Shown: in pieces, positions 1 to 10,185 of the stretch
Position numbering within the stretch: position 1 is the stretch's first letter
Layout of the letters: each line of letters opens with the position of its first letter
Source of the DNA: JBCCJA01 sp039045975
GTDB lineage: Bacteria > Planctomycetota > Planctomycetia > Planctomycetales > Planctomycetaceae
Direction: 5' to 3'
NCBI GenBank assembly: GCA_039045975.1
Contig: JBCCJA010000011.1
Span: forward strand, 12,002 to 76,001
DNA: 64,000 nt
Position numbers and translations under genes: made by a program
Notes under the pieces: model-generated
Seen by the model: the letters and a program-made list of their open reading frames with translations, nothing else
The model's database searches: none
What the model was told of the DNA's origin: nothing

Positions 1-2371
<2,371 letters not shown>

Positions 2372-2670
2372 CACGATCTCCTCGGCCGGTCGTGCCGGCT
2401 GTGTCCGTCGTATGGGCCGTCTGGGCCCGTGCGTCGGGTGATTCTCGTTCCGCTTCCTGGCAGATCTGCCAATCTTATGCCACCCGGACGAAGGAGTAAC
2501 CTGAATCCGGAAAAACCCGGACGCCGACGGCTCGCTGTCCCGGCATTCCGCGTCTTCCGGCCGGGGCGGTTTCGGAATTGCAGCCGATTGCATCGCTTTT
2601 ATGCGGCGGCTCGCGTCGGCGCGGCTCGCTCGGCCAATATGGCGGGACGGAACCATCGGAACGTCCGCCC
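2372..2670. other. Divergent intergenic region clpC / thiE
   Basis: About 300 bases between two divergently read genes, so promoters for both should lie here. No convincing sigma-70 hexamers, TPP riboswitch core or heat-shock CIRCE-type repeat could be recognised. The frame of the downstream gene stays open back to 2578, but the ATG at 2671 is preferred. Confidence 0.5.
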
Positions 2671-3933
2671 ATGTCAGATCCGCCGACAGACCCCCGCGAC
2701 GATGACCGGCACGAGACGTTCGGCGGCGAAGTCCTCGGCCCGCCGATCGAACTCGAGCCGGGCGAGCGGATCGAATTGAGGGGCGGGCCGCGGACGGCGA
2801 GTCGCGAAGGGCGAGGCACGAATTGGGATCAGGCCGGCGAGCCGCGGGCGTCCGACAGCCGTGAATCGCAGCCGCCTCCCGACACGGCGACCGTGCGTGT
2901 CCTCGACGCCGCCGCCAACCGGGCCCGTGAGGGCCTCCGCGTCTTGGAGGACTACGCCCGCTTCGTGCGGGACGACCGGCATCTCGCCGAGGGGCTCAAG
3001 CAGGTTCGTCATGAGATCGCGGAACTGGTCGCTCCGCTCGGCTGGGAACGCCGTGCGGTTTGTCGCAACACGGCCGGCGACGTCGGCACGTCGATCACGA
3101 CCGACGCCGAGATGACGCGGGCGGCGGCCGTCGACCTCGTGCTGGCGAACGCAGGCCGTGCTTCCGAGGCGTTGCGGACGCTCGAGGAGTTCGGCAAGAC
3201 GGTCGGCGAGCACACCGGCGGCCACGCCCAGCAGTTGCGGTACATGCTCTACACGCTGGAGAAGGCGCTGCTGACCGCCGAGCGGGCCGACAGCAGGCTC
3301 GACGGCCGCGTGCTGTATCTGATCACGGACGTCGCGGCCGAATCGCTGCGGGCGACGACCCGCGCCCTCGCCGGCGGGGCGGTCGGACTGGTCCAGCTCC
3401 GCGAAAAGGCCGCCGACGACCAGACGCTGCTCGAGGCCGGCCGCACGTTGCGTCGGATCACCGCGGCCCACGGGGTGTTGCTGATCGTCAACGACCGGCC
3501 CGACCTTGCCGTCGCGGTGAACGCCGACGGCGTCCACGTCGGCCAAGGCGACATGCCCGTTGACGCGGCCCGGACCGTCGTCGGCCCCGACCGGCTGGTC
3601 GGCCTGTCGACGCACTCGGTGGAGCAGGCGCGGGCCGGCGTGACCGCCGGGGCCGACTACCTCGGCGTCGGCGCCTGCTTCCCGACGACGACGAAGGCCC
3701 ACGCCGAGGTCAACGGCCTGGCGTTGATCGAAGCGGTCGCCGCCGAGATCTCATTGCCGTTCTTCGCGATCGGCGGCATCACGCCCGAGAACGCCGCCGC
3801 CGTGCGGGCGGCGGGTGCGACTAGGGCGGCTGTCAGCCGGTCGGTACTGCAGGCCGACGACCCGGCCGACGCGGCCCGGCGATGCGTTTCCGTCCTGACC
3901 GGCCACACGGCCGGGGCGGCCGACCTTAAGTGA
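2671..3933 (+). CDS. thiE: Thiamine-phosphate synthase with N-terminal ThiD2-type domain
   Basis: Couples HMP pyrophosphate and thiazole phosphate to thiamine monophosphate. After a polar, low-complexity N-terminus (about residues 1-70), an all-helical ThiD2-type domain begins at VLDAAANRAREGLRVLEDYA (about 75-200). ThiE follows as a TIM barrel (about 215-410) with LVQLREK, the ND-RPDLA segment, GVHVGQGDMP, the phosphate-binding stretch YLGVGACFPTTTK and FAIGGITPEN. The 420-residue length is about twice a stand-alone ThiE, which the fused domain explains. ATG 2671 was chosen because upstream codons show no homology-like content; no clear ribosome binding site is seen. A single transcription unit is likely, since the next gene is convergent. 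Confidence 0.93.
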   Translation: MSDPPTDPRDDDRHETFGGEVLGPPIELEPGERIELRGGPRTASREGRGTNWDQAGEPRASDSRESQPPPDTATVRVLDAAANRAREGLRVLEDYARFVRDDRHLAEGLKQVRHEIAELVAPLGWERRAVCRNTAGDVGTSITTDAEMTRAAAVDLVLANAGRASEALRTLEEFGKTVGEHTGGHAQQLRYMLYTLEKALLTAERADSRLDGRVLYLITDVAAESLRATTRALAGGAVGLVQLREKAADDQTLLEAGRTLRRITAAHGVLLIVNDRPDLAVAVNADGVHVGQGDMPVDAARTVVGPDRLVGLSTHSVEQARAGVTAGADYLGVGACFPTTTKAHAEVNGLALIEAVAAEISLPFFAIGGITPENAAAVRAAGATRAAVSRSVLQADDPADAARRCVSVLTGHTAGAADLK

Positions 3934-3980
3934 ATTAAGAATAGACGGTCGAAACGTTTATCGGCTGCCACGGCCGTGGT

Positions 3981-4586
3981 TTACTCGCCCGCGGGCCCTC
4001 CGGGTGCCGACTGCAGCTCGATCGAGATCGAAGTGCCGCCCGCGCGGACCTCTCGCTCCATGACCAGAGTTTCTTGAAGCACGTCTCGAAGGCGGTCGTC
4101 TCTCGGTTCGGGCGGCTCCGGGTCGCGAGCGAACGGGTCGTAGTCTGGTTCGGACTGGTCCAGGTCCGACATGCTTTGAAATTCCTCCTGCAATGCCAAG
4201 TAATTCTGGTACGGCTCGTCGTAGACCGCGACCCGGTGGCGTCCGACGACCGCACCCGAGACGTCATAGCGAATCGTTCGGAGTTCAAAGCGTCCGTTTT
4301 CGTCCGTCAGCGCGGACGAAGGCGGTCCCGAAATAATAGTTCCCGGCTTTAAGAACGGGTTAAAGGTGACCCGGATGTCTGGCAGCGGCATGCCATCGAG
4401 GGTGACCCAGCCGTCGACGGAGCCGTACTCGAATTCCTCGTCAGGTGGTTCCAAGTAGCGGTTCGTAGCTGACAAGCCGCCCGCCAAGATGGCCAGGCCG
4501 AGCAGCGTGACGATACCCCACGGGATCTGCCTACGTCGCGCCTCGCCCGGAGACGAGCGGGTAAACTCTTCAGTCAAATCGGTCAT
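3981..4586 (-). CDS. Membrane-anchored protein with carboxypeptidase-regulatory-like beta domain
   Basis: 201 residues, function unknown. A short cytoplasmic start (about 1-22) precedes one transmembrane segment, IVTLLGLAILAGGLSA (about 25-42). An extracytoplasmic beta-sandwich follows, with GWVTLDGMPLPDIRVTF and TDENGRFELRTI (about 58-120), which resembles the carboxypeptidase regulatory-like domains common in planctomycete surface proteins. The C-terminal third is acidic and proline-rich. It lies 32 bases downstream of the sulfatase on the same strand and may be cotranscribed with it. The family resemblance is from pattern reading only. Confidence 0.75.
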   Translation of the reverse strand: MTDLTEEFTRSSPGEARRRQIPWGIVTLLGLAILAGGLSATNRYLEPPDEEFEYGSVDGWVTLDGMPLPDIRVTFNPFLKPGTIISGPPSSALTDENGRFELRTIRYDVSGAVVGRHRVAVYDEPYQNYLALQEEFQSMSDLDQSEPDYDPFARDPEPPEPRDDRLRDVLQETLVMEREVRAGGTSISIELQSAPGGPAGE

Positions 4587-4618
4587 GCGTTCCGGGGCGG
4601 CCGACGGTCGTGTGCGTC

Positions 4619-6172
4619 TTACGACGGCGGTTGCGAGTCGGTTTTCATCCGCGATTTGCGGGGTTTCTGATGGGTCGTGGGCACGCCGGGGTCGACGTCG
4701 ACTTTAAACGGCTGGCCCCAAATCTCTTCATACCGGCGGACAAGGGACGCCGTCTCGTCGGGCCGCATGCCCGCCAGGTCGTTCCGCTCGGAGCGGTCCG
4801 TCGCGAGGTCATAAAGTTCCCAGGCCCCGCCGCGACAAGAGACTACTTTCCGGTCGCCGTCGATCAACGCGGCGTTCGACCCGTAGTAGAAAAAGATCGG
4901 GGCGTCCCGGGACCAGTCTTCGCCGCGTAACGCCGCCGCGAACGATACGCCGTCGTGACCGCGAATCGGCCGGCCTTCGTCGTTCTCGGGATAGGTTGCC
5001 CCGCCCAGTTCCATAAGTGTCGGCATGACGTCGACCAGGTGGGCGGGCTCGTCGTAAAGGCCGTTACGCCGCAGGCCTGCCGGCCAATGCGCGATCAAAG
5101 GCGATGAAATTCCGCCCTCGTGATTATTCTGCTTGTAATACTTAAGGGGCGTGTTCGAGACCGTCGCCCAGGCCGTGTCGTAGGTCCAATAAGACTCGGG
5201 ATCCCAAGGTTCGAGGTCGGCCCGCTTCGTCCGTTCGAACGGGCAGCCGCCGTTGTCGGAACAGAATAGCAGCAGCGTGTTCTCCCACGCGTCCCGAGAT
5301 TTTAAGAAATCGACGAGCCGTCCGAATTCGCGGTCGAGGCGGTCGATCATGCCCGCGAACGCCGCCATGCGGCGGGCCTCCCAGTTCCGCTCGTCCGAGG
5401 CGAGCGTTTCCCAAGCGGGCACGACGTCGGGGCGGGGCGGCAGTTCCGCATCGACGGGCACGAGCCCGAGCCTTTTCTGCTTCGCGAAGCGGGCCTCGCG
5501 GGTCGCGTCCCAGCCGGCCTCGTAGACGTGTTCGTACTTGCGGAAGTCTTCCTCCGGGACGTGCAGCGGGTAGTGCGGCGCGTTGTACGCGACGTAGCTC
5601 AGGAACGGCCGTCCCTTGTCGAGCGCCTCGCCGATAAACGCGATCGCGTAATCGGTGTCGGCGACGGTCGTGTAGAAGTCTTTGTCGAACTCGGCCCACG
5701 GCCGGCCGTCGAGCCGGAACGTCTCGTCCCCGATGAAGAAGTTCGTCGCGCCGGAGAGGTGGCCGAAGTATCGGTCGAAGCCGCGGTCGGTCGGTTCGCC
5801 GCGGAGGTGCCACTTGCCCGACATCGACGTGTGATACCCGGCTTCGCCGAGCACGTCGCCGAACGTGACGGCCCGGCTCATGCCGCTGCCGCTCCGGTTC
5901 TTGTCGGCCTTATGGCACCACTGTCCCGACAGCAGGCAGACCCGCGAGGAGTGGCACTTCCCGGTGTTGTAGAAACGGGTGAATTGCAGCCCGTCGGCGG
6001 CGAGGGCGTCGAGATTCGGCGTCGCGATCTCGCTGCCGTAACTGCCCAAATCGGCCCAGCCGAGGTCGTCGACCATCACGACGAGCACGTTCGGCCGCTC
6101 CGCTGCCGCGAGCGGTACCGCGGCAAAAAACAACGCCGCGACCGTCAGCAGCCCCGGAAAAGCGATACGCAT
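4619..6172 (-). CDS. Secreted sulfatase (arylsulfatase A-like)
   Basis: Hydrolyses sulfate esters, presumably of sulfated polysaccharides, outside the cytoplasm. ATG 6172 was chosen because it gives a clean signal peptide, MRIAFPGLLTVAALFFAAVP, cleaved near LAAA-ER. The alkaline-phosphatase-like fold shows the metal ligands VDDLG (D35, D36), the formylglycine site with Cys73 in CHSSR, the GKWH motif, and CSDNGG for the second metal site. At 517 residues the length is normal. The site differs from the usual CxPSR consensus by having Ser in place of Pro, so formylglycine maturation could be unusual. A small membrane-anchored protein follows on the same strand. Confidence 0.93.
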   Translation of the reverse strand: MRIAFPGLLTVAALFFAAVPLAAAERPNVLVVMVDDLGWADLGSYGSEIATPNLDALAADGLQFTRFYNTGKCHSSRVCLLSGQWCHKADKNRSGSGMSRAVTFGDVLGEAGYHTSMSGKWHLRGEPTDRGFDRYFGHLSGATNFFIGDETFRLDGRPWAEFDKDFYTTVADTDYAIAFIGEALDKGRPFLSYVAYNAPHYPLHVPEEDFRKYEHVYEAGWDATREARFAKQKRLGLVPVDAELPPRPDVVPAWETLASDERNWEARRMAAFAGMIDRLDREFGRLVDFLKSRDAWENTLLLFCSDNGGCPFERTKRADLEPWDPESYWTYDTAWATVSNTPLKYYKQNNHEGGISSPLIAHWPAGLRRNGLYDEPAHLVDVMPTLMELGGATYPENDEGRPIRGHDGVSFAAALRGEDWSRDAPIFFYYGSNAALIDGDRKVVSCRGGAWELYDLATDRSERNDLAGMRPDETASLVRRYEEIWGQPFKVDVDPGVPTTHQKPRKSRMKTDSQPPS

Positions 6173-6337
6173 CGACTCACGCCTCGCAAGGATCGTCTTT
6201 GATCGCGATCGTTCCGCCCGAACAAACCCCGAAAGACGCCCGGCGGGTCGGCTGCCGATCAAATTTTCAGCCTTTCCCGTGATCTTGCGGTCACCGGCGA
6301 CGTGGGGCAAGACCCGCGGCAATCTTGCGGGCGACGG

Positions 6338-7828
6338 TCAATACGCCTTCGCCACGAGCACTCGCTTCGCGACCGGCTCGCCCGTGACCACGCAGGGCCC
6401 GCCGTCGTGCGAGTCGGACGGCACGCACCGCCGCGTCAGCTTGTGCTGCTTGAGGAACGCGGTCGCCTCGTCCGACTGGCCGATCGGCACGCGGGCGAAG
6501 GCCGTCCGCTCGCCGGCGAACAGGTCTTGGATCGCGTCGAGCGAATCGACCTCGTGCGTCTTCTCGGCACGGAACGCCGCGGCCCGGTCGAACAGGCCGC
6601 CCTGGATCTCGGCGAGCGTGTCGGCCGCCGTCGCGAGGAACTCGTCCCGGCCCGTCCCGACGCTTTTCCCCGCGTCGCGTCGGCCGACGAACACGCCGTT
6701 CTTGGCGATGTCTTTCGGCCCGACCTCGACCCGCAGCGGCACGCCCCGTTTGACGTGCTGCCATTTCTTTTCGCCGCCGCGGAGGTCGCGGTCGTCGATC
6801 TCGACCGCGAGCGGCTTCCCGTCGAAGGTTTTGGCCCGCAGCTCGCCTTTCAAACTTTCGGCGTACTCGAGGACCTCGGCCCGCTCGTCGTCGCTTTTAT
6901 AGATCGGCAGGATGACGACGTGCGTCGACGCGAGCTTCGGCGGGACGACCATCCCGTCGTCGTCGGCGTGCGTCATGATCAGCCCGCCGATCAGCCGCGT
7001 CGACACGCCCCACGAGGTCGTCCACGCGAACTTTTCGGTCTCGTCCTTGTCTTGAAATTTAATATTCTGCGCCCGCGAGAAGTTCTGACCGAGGAAGTGG
7101 CTCGTCCCGGCCTGCAGGGCCTTCCCGTCCTGCATCATCGCCTCGATCGTGTAGGTGTGCACCGCCCCGGGGAAGCGTTCGTCGGGCGTCTTCTCGCCGG
7201 TGACGACCGGCATCGCCATATAAGACTCCGCGAAGTCGCGGTAGACCTCGAGCATCTGCAGGGTCTCTTCGAGCGCCTCGCCTTCGGTCGCGTGGACGGT
7301 GTGCCCCTCCTGCCAGAGGAACTCCGCCGTTCTTAAAAACATCCGCGTCCGCATTTCCCAGCGTACGACGTTCGCCCACTGGTTTAATTTGATCGGCAGG
7401 TCGCGGTACGACTGCACCCAGTTCGCGTAGACGTCGCCGATGATCATCTCCGACGTGGGCCGGATCACCATCGGCTCTTCGAGCTTGCCCGCCGGTGCGA
7501 GCCCGCCGTCGCCGTCCGGCTCCAGCCGGTGATGCGTCACGACGGCGCACTCCTTCGCGAAGCCCTCGACGTGCTCGGCCTCTTTCTCGAAGTACGACAG
7601 CGGGATCATCAGCGGGAAGTAGGCGTTCCGGTGCCCGGTCGCCTTGAACGCGTCGTCGAGCGTCCGCTGCACGTTCTCCCACAGGGCGTAGCCGTCGGGC
7701 TTGATGACCATACAGCCCCGCGTCGGCGCCGGCTCGGCGAGTTCCGCGGCGCGGATCACCTGCTGATACCACTCCGGGTAGTCCTCGGCCCGGGTGGGCG
7801 AGATCGCGTTTTTCGGGGGTTTGGCCAT
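6338..7828 (-). CDS. proS: Prolyl-tRNA synthetase, archaeal/eukaryotic type without editing domain
   Basis: Charges tRNA-Pro with proline. Starts at ATG 7828 (MAKPPKNAISPTRAEDYPEW). The class II core shows GCMVIKPDGYALWENVQ, PTSEMIIGDVYANW (motif 2 region), FLWQEGHTVHA and TSHFLGQNFS. An anticodon-binding domain (about 290-400) and a C-terminal zinc-type domain (about 400-496) follow. There is no INS editing insertion, and 496 residues fits the short ProS class that is found in a minority of bacteria. A tRNA-Pro gene lies about 16.5 kb away on the same strand. The frame stays open for 66 codons upstream, but these carry no recognisable protein sequence. Confidence 0.96.
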   Translation of the reverse strand: MAKPPKNAISPTRAEDYPEWYQQVIRAAELAEPAPTRGCMVIKPDGYALWENVQRTLDDAFKATGHRNAYFPLMIPLSYFEKEAEHVEGFAKECAVVTHHRLEPDGDGGLAPAGKLEEPMVIRPTSEMIIGDVYANWVQSYRDLPIKLNQWANVVRWEMRTRMFLRTAEFLWQEGHTVHATEGEALEETLQMLEVYRDFAESYMAMPVVTGEKTPDERFPGAVHTYTIEAMMQDGKALQAGTSHFLGQNFSRAQNIKFQDKDETEKFAWTTSWGVSTRLIGGLIMTHADDDGMVVPPKLASTHVVILPIYKSDDERAEVLEYAESLKGELRAKTFDGKPLAVEIDDRDLRGGEKKWQHVKRGVPLRVEVGPKDIAKNGVFVGRRDAGKSVGTGRDEFLATAADTLAEIQGGLFDRAAAFRAEKTHEVDSLDAIQDLFAGERTAFARVPIGQSDEATAFLKQHKLTRRCVPSDSHDGGPCVVTGEPVAKRVLVAKAY

Positions 7829-7941
7829 CGGTCGCCGGGTGAGAGATGACGGGGACGCTTTCCGGCGCAAGTTAGCCGGCCGGCCTCGGCCGGAGTAGGT
7901 CGCCCGGTCGTAAAGCGGGCCGAGGATTCCTTCGAAAATTC

Positions 7942-7970
7942 TGAAACCGGTCGCCCCCGCTCCGCGTATC
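7942..7970 (+). promoter_or_regulatory. Candidate ECF-type promoter upstream of the fasciclin gene
   Basis: TGAAACC (7942-7948) and CGTATC (7965-7970) are separated by 16 bases, resembling the '-35 GGAAC/TGAAAC, -10 CGTC/CGTAT' layout of group IV sigma promoters. The site lies about 70 bases before the fasciclin start. Recognition by the ECF sigma factor encoded downstream is inference. Confidence 0.4.
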
Positions 7971-8042
7971 CGTCCGTGACCGGTCGGGCCGACGCGTCGT
8001 CTCGCCCGCACGACCGGTATCCACACGACACGAGAGGTTCCG

Positions 8043-8639
8043 ATGTCTCGCCCGATCGCAGTTGCTTCGTTGTTGGCATTCTCCTTCGCGCCCGCCGTCG
8101 CGGGGCCGCAGTGCCAGTCTTCCTGGCAGGCTCAGGCCACGCCGGCCGTTTATGCACCCGCCACGGCGACGATCGTCGCCTCCCACGTGCCGGCGGGAGT
8201 CGCCGCGACCGCCGTCTCGGCGGCGCCCGCTGCGAAGGACATCGTCGACACCGCCGTCGAGGCGGGCAGCTTTAAAACGCTCGTCGCGGCCGTCCAAGCC
8301 GCGGGGCTCGTCGACACGTTGAAGAGCCCCGGCCCGTTCACCGTCTTCGCGCCGACGGACGAGGCGTTCGCGAAGCTCGACCCGGCCGTCCTGGAGAGCC
8401 TTCTGCAGCCGGAGAACAAAGAGAAACTCGTTGCGATCCTCACGTATCACGTCGTCGCGGGCAAAGTGCTCGCCGCCGATGTCGTGAAGCTGTCGGAGGC
8501 GGCCACGGTGCAGGGAACGACCGTTGATATCGCGGTCGACGGCTCGGGCGTGACCGTCGACGGTGCGAAGGTCGTCGCCGCCGACATCGAAACCTCGAAC
8601 GGCGTCATCCACGTGATCGACACCGTCATTCTGCCCTGA
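8043..8639 (+). CDS. Secreted fasciclin (FAS1) domain protein
   Basis: 198-residue exported protein with one FAS1 adhesion domain. ATG 8043 follows GAGAGG at suitable spacing and gives a signal peptide ending near AVAGP. An Ala-rich linker (about 20-65) leads to the FAS1 domain (about 66-198) with the two hallmark blocks GPFTVFAPTDEAFAKL (H1) and TYHVVAGKV, ending in NGVIHVIDTVILP (H2). Such domains mediate surface or matrix adhesion. The ECF sigma and anti-sigma genes follow immediately on the same strand, so this is the likely target of that regulatory pair. Confidence 0.94.
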   Translation: MSRPIAVASLLAFSFAPAVAGPQCQSSWQAQATPAVYAPATATIVASHVPAGVAATAVSAAPAAKDIVDTAVEAGSFKTLVAAVQAAGLVDTLKSPGPFTVFAPTDEAFAKLDPAVLESLLQPENKEKLVAILTYHVVAGKVLAADVVKLSEAATVQGTTVDIAVDGSGVTVDGAKVVAADIETSNGVIHVIDTVILP

Positions 8640-8650
8640 TCGTGCCCGCA

Positions 8651-8681
8651 AGAGACGGCTTTCGTCTCTGCCGCGGCAGAG
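8651..8681 (+). other. Overlapping hairpins between the fasciclin and sigma factor genes
   Basis: AGAGACG and CGTCTCT (8651-8657, 8663-8669) form a 7-bp stem, and an overlapping perfect palindrome CTCTGCCG/CGGCAGAG spans 8666-8681. The two hairpins are mutually exclusive. There is no T-tract, so this is more likely an attenuating or processing structure than a strong terminator. Confidence 0.3.
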
Positions 8682-8736
8682 CTGTCGCCCGCGTTCGCAG
8701 CCGGCGGACGCGGGCCTTGCGGTCCGCGGGGAGTGC

Positions 8737-9372
8737 GTGTTGATTGCCCGACACGAGATGCCCGTGCTGCCCGAGATCGGGCTACACGTCGCCGCAGTGG
8801 AGCGAGATTTGACGGAACCGATCCTGGCCCGCGTCGCCGCCGGCGAAGCCGCCGCGGTCGAGGAGTGCGTCGCCCGCTACGGCGGGCTCGTGTGGTCGTT
8901 GGCGCGGCGGATGTTGCCGGTTTCCGAAGTCGAAGACGCGGTCCAAGAAGTCTTTATTCACATCTGGCGGCGTGCCGACCGGTACGACCCGCTCGCCGGA
9001 CGCGAGGTCACGTTCGTCGGTACGATCGCGCGGCGGAGGTTGATCGACTTCGCCCGCTCCCGCGGCCGAAGACACGAACCGGTCGCGTGTTCCGGATCGG
9101 TCGAGATCGGGACGGTCGACCCCGATCATCTTGAGCGGGCCGAGGAACTACGCCGACTCCGCGACCGCTGGGCCGAACTGCCGTCCGACGAACGCGACGT
9201 CCTCGGTTCGGCTATTTACGACGGCCGCACGTACTCCGAGATCGCGGAAGACCTCGGCATACCGTTGGGAACCGTGAAGACCCGCGCCCGCCGCGGCCTC
9301 AAGAGGCTCAAAGCGGGATACAACGTTCACAAGACAGACACGGCCCGCTTCGTCGGAAAGGGGGGAGGCTGA
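8737..9372 (+). CDS. ECF (group IV) RNA polymerase sigma factor, SigK-like context
   Basis: Directs RNA polymerase to a stress regulon. Sigma region 2 (about residues 35-100) shows LVWSLARRMLPV and EVEDAVQEVFIHIWRRADRY, and region 4 (about 140-200) shows LPSDERDVLGSAIYDGRTYS followed by a helix-turn-helix with GTVKTRARRGLKRLK. The start is uncertain: GTG 8737, TTG 8740 and ATG 8758 are in frame, and GGGGAG at 8728-8733 is best spaced for TTG 8740. The stop codon overlaps the start of the anti-sigma gene, indicating translational coupling. The fasciclin gene upstream suggests a SigK/RskA-type circuit. Confidence 0.92.
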   Translation: MLIARHEMPVLPEIGLHVAAVERDLTEPILARVAAGEAAAVEECVARYGGLVWSLARRMLPVSEVEDAVQEVFIHIWRRADRYDPLAGREVTFVGTIARRRLIDFARSRGRRHEPVACSGSVEIGTVDPDHLERAEELRRLRDRWAELPSDERDVLGSAIYDGRTYSEIAEDLGIPLGTVKTRARRGLKRLKAGYNVHKTDTARFVGKGGG

Positions 9373-10145
9373 TGGACCCGGACACCGACACCGACGACAC
9401 CCTCATCGACCGGCTTCTGGAAGGCACCGGGCCCGAGATCACCGACGGCGTGACGCACGTGGAAGCCGACGGAGGCGTCGGGTTCGCCGACGTCATCGCC
9501 GACCTGCAGACGCTGGCCGCGGTGGAAAGCGGCGAGACGATTCCGGAAGCCCTCAGGGCGGACATCGTGGCGGCGGCCCCCGGCTATCTCGGCGGCCCCC
9601 GCGAGACGACGTCGGTCGAAGAACCCGACGACTTACGCCGCGATCGTCGGTACGGCCCGATCGCAATGACCGCGATCGGCTGGGCGACGGCGGCGGCACT
9701 GCTCGTGGCGATGGTCGTGCGGTCGGGCGATTCGGTCGACCGGGTCGGACCGCCCTCGCTCGTCGATCTGAAGGCCCGACCCGACACGCTGGTACTCGGC
9801 TGGAGCGCCGGGACCGACCCGTCGGGCCGTGACGTGACGGGCGAGGTCGTTTGGAGCGACTCTGAACAGTCGGGCTACATGACGTTCACCGGCCTGTCGG
9901 CGAATGACCCGGCCGACGAGCAGTACCAGCTCTGGATCTTCGATGCCGAGCGGGACGACCGCTATCCGGTCGACGGCGGGGTGTTCGACGTCGGTCAGGA
10001 CGGCACGACGGTCGTGCCGATCCGGGCGAAGCTCGCCGTCACCCGGCCGACGCTGTTCGCCGTCACCGTCGAATCGCCCGGCGGGGTCGTCGTGTCGTCG
10101 CGCGAACGTCTGGCGTTACTCGCGGCTGCCGAGGACAGCGCTTAA
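9372..10145 (+). CDS. Anti-sigma factor, RskA-like
   Basis: Membrane-bound inhibitor of the preceding sigma factor. ATG 9372 shares its A with the TGA of the sigma gene (ATGA-type overlap). The N-terminal cytoplasmic part (about 1-95) is acidic. One transmembrane helix, AMTAIGWATAAALLVAMVV (about 97-116), is followed by an extracytoplasmic RskA domain with GYMTFTGLSAN, EQYQLWIFDAERDDR and FAVTVESPGGV. A classical zinc-binding HxxxCxxC anti-sigma motif is not visible in the N-terminal part. The family assignment rests mainly on the C-terminal domain and gene order. Confidence 0.88.
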   Translation: MDPDTDTDDTLIDRLLEGTGPEITDGVTHVEADGGVGFADVIADLQTLAAVESGETIPEALRADIVAAAPGYLGGPRETTSVEEPDDLRRDRRYGPIAMTAIGWATAAALLVAMVVRSGDSVDRVGPPSLVDLKARPDTLVLGWSAGTDPSGRDVTGEVVWSDSEQSGYMTFTGLSANDPADEQYQLWIFDAERDDRYPVDGGVFDVGQDGTTVVPIRAKLAVTRPTLFAVTVESPGGVVVSSRERLALLAAAEDSA

Positions 10146-10185
10146 CGCGGCGAGGCGTCCGCCGTCTTCCTCGTCCCGTCGGGAT

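Noticed and set aside
2372..2670. TPP riboswitch before thiE
   Set aside because: The conserved CTGAGA and GAACCTGA-type core elements could not be found.
8640..8736. Strong terminator between fasciclin and sigma genes
   Set aside because: Hairpins are present but no T-tract follows; kept only as a possible attenuator.
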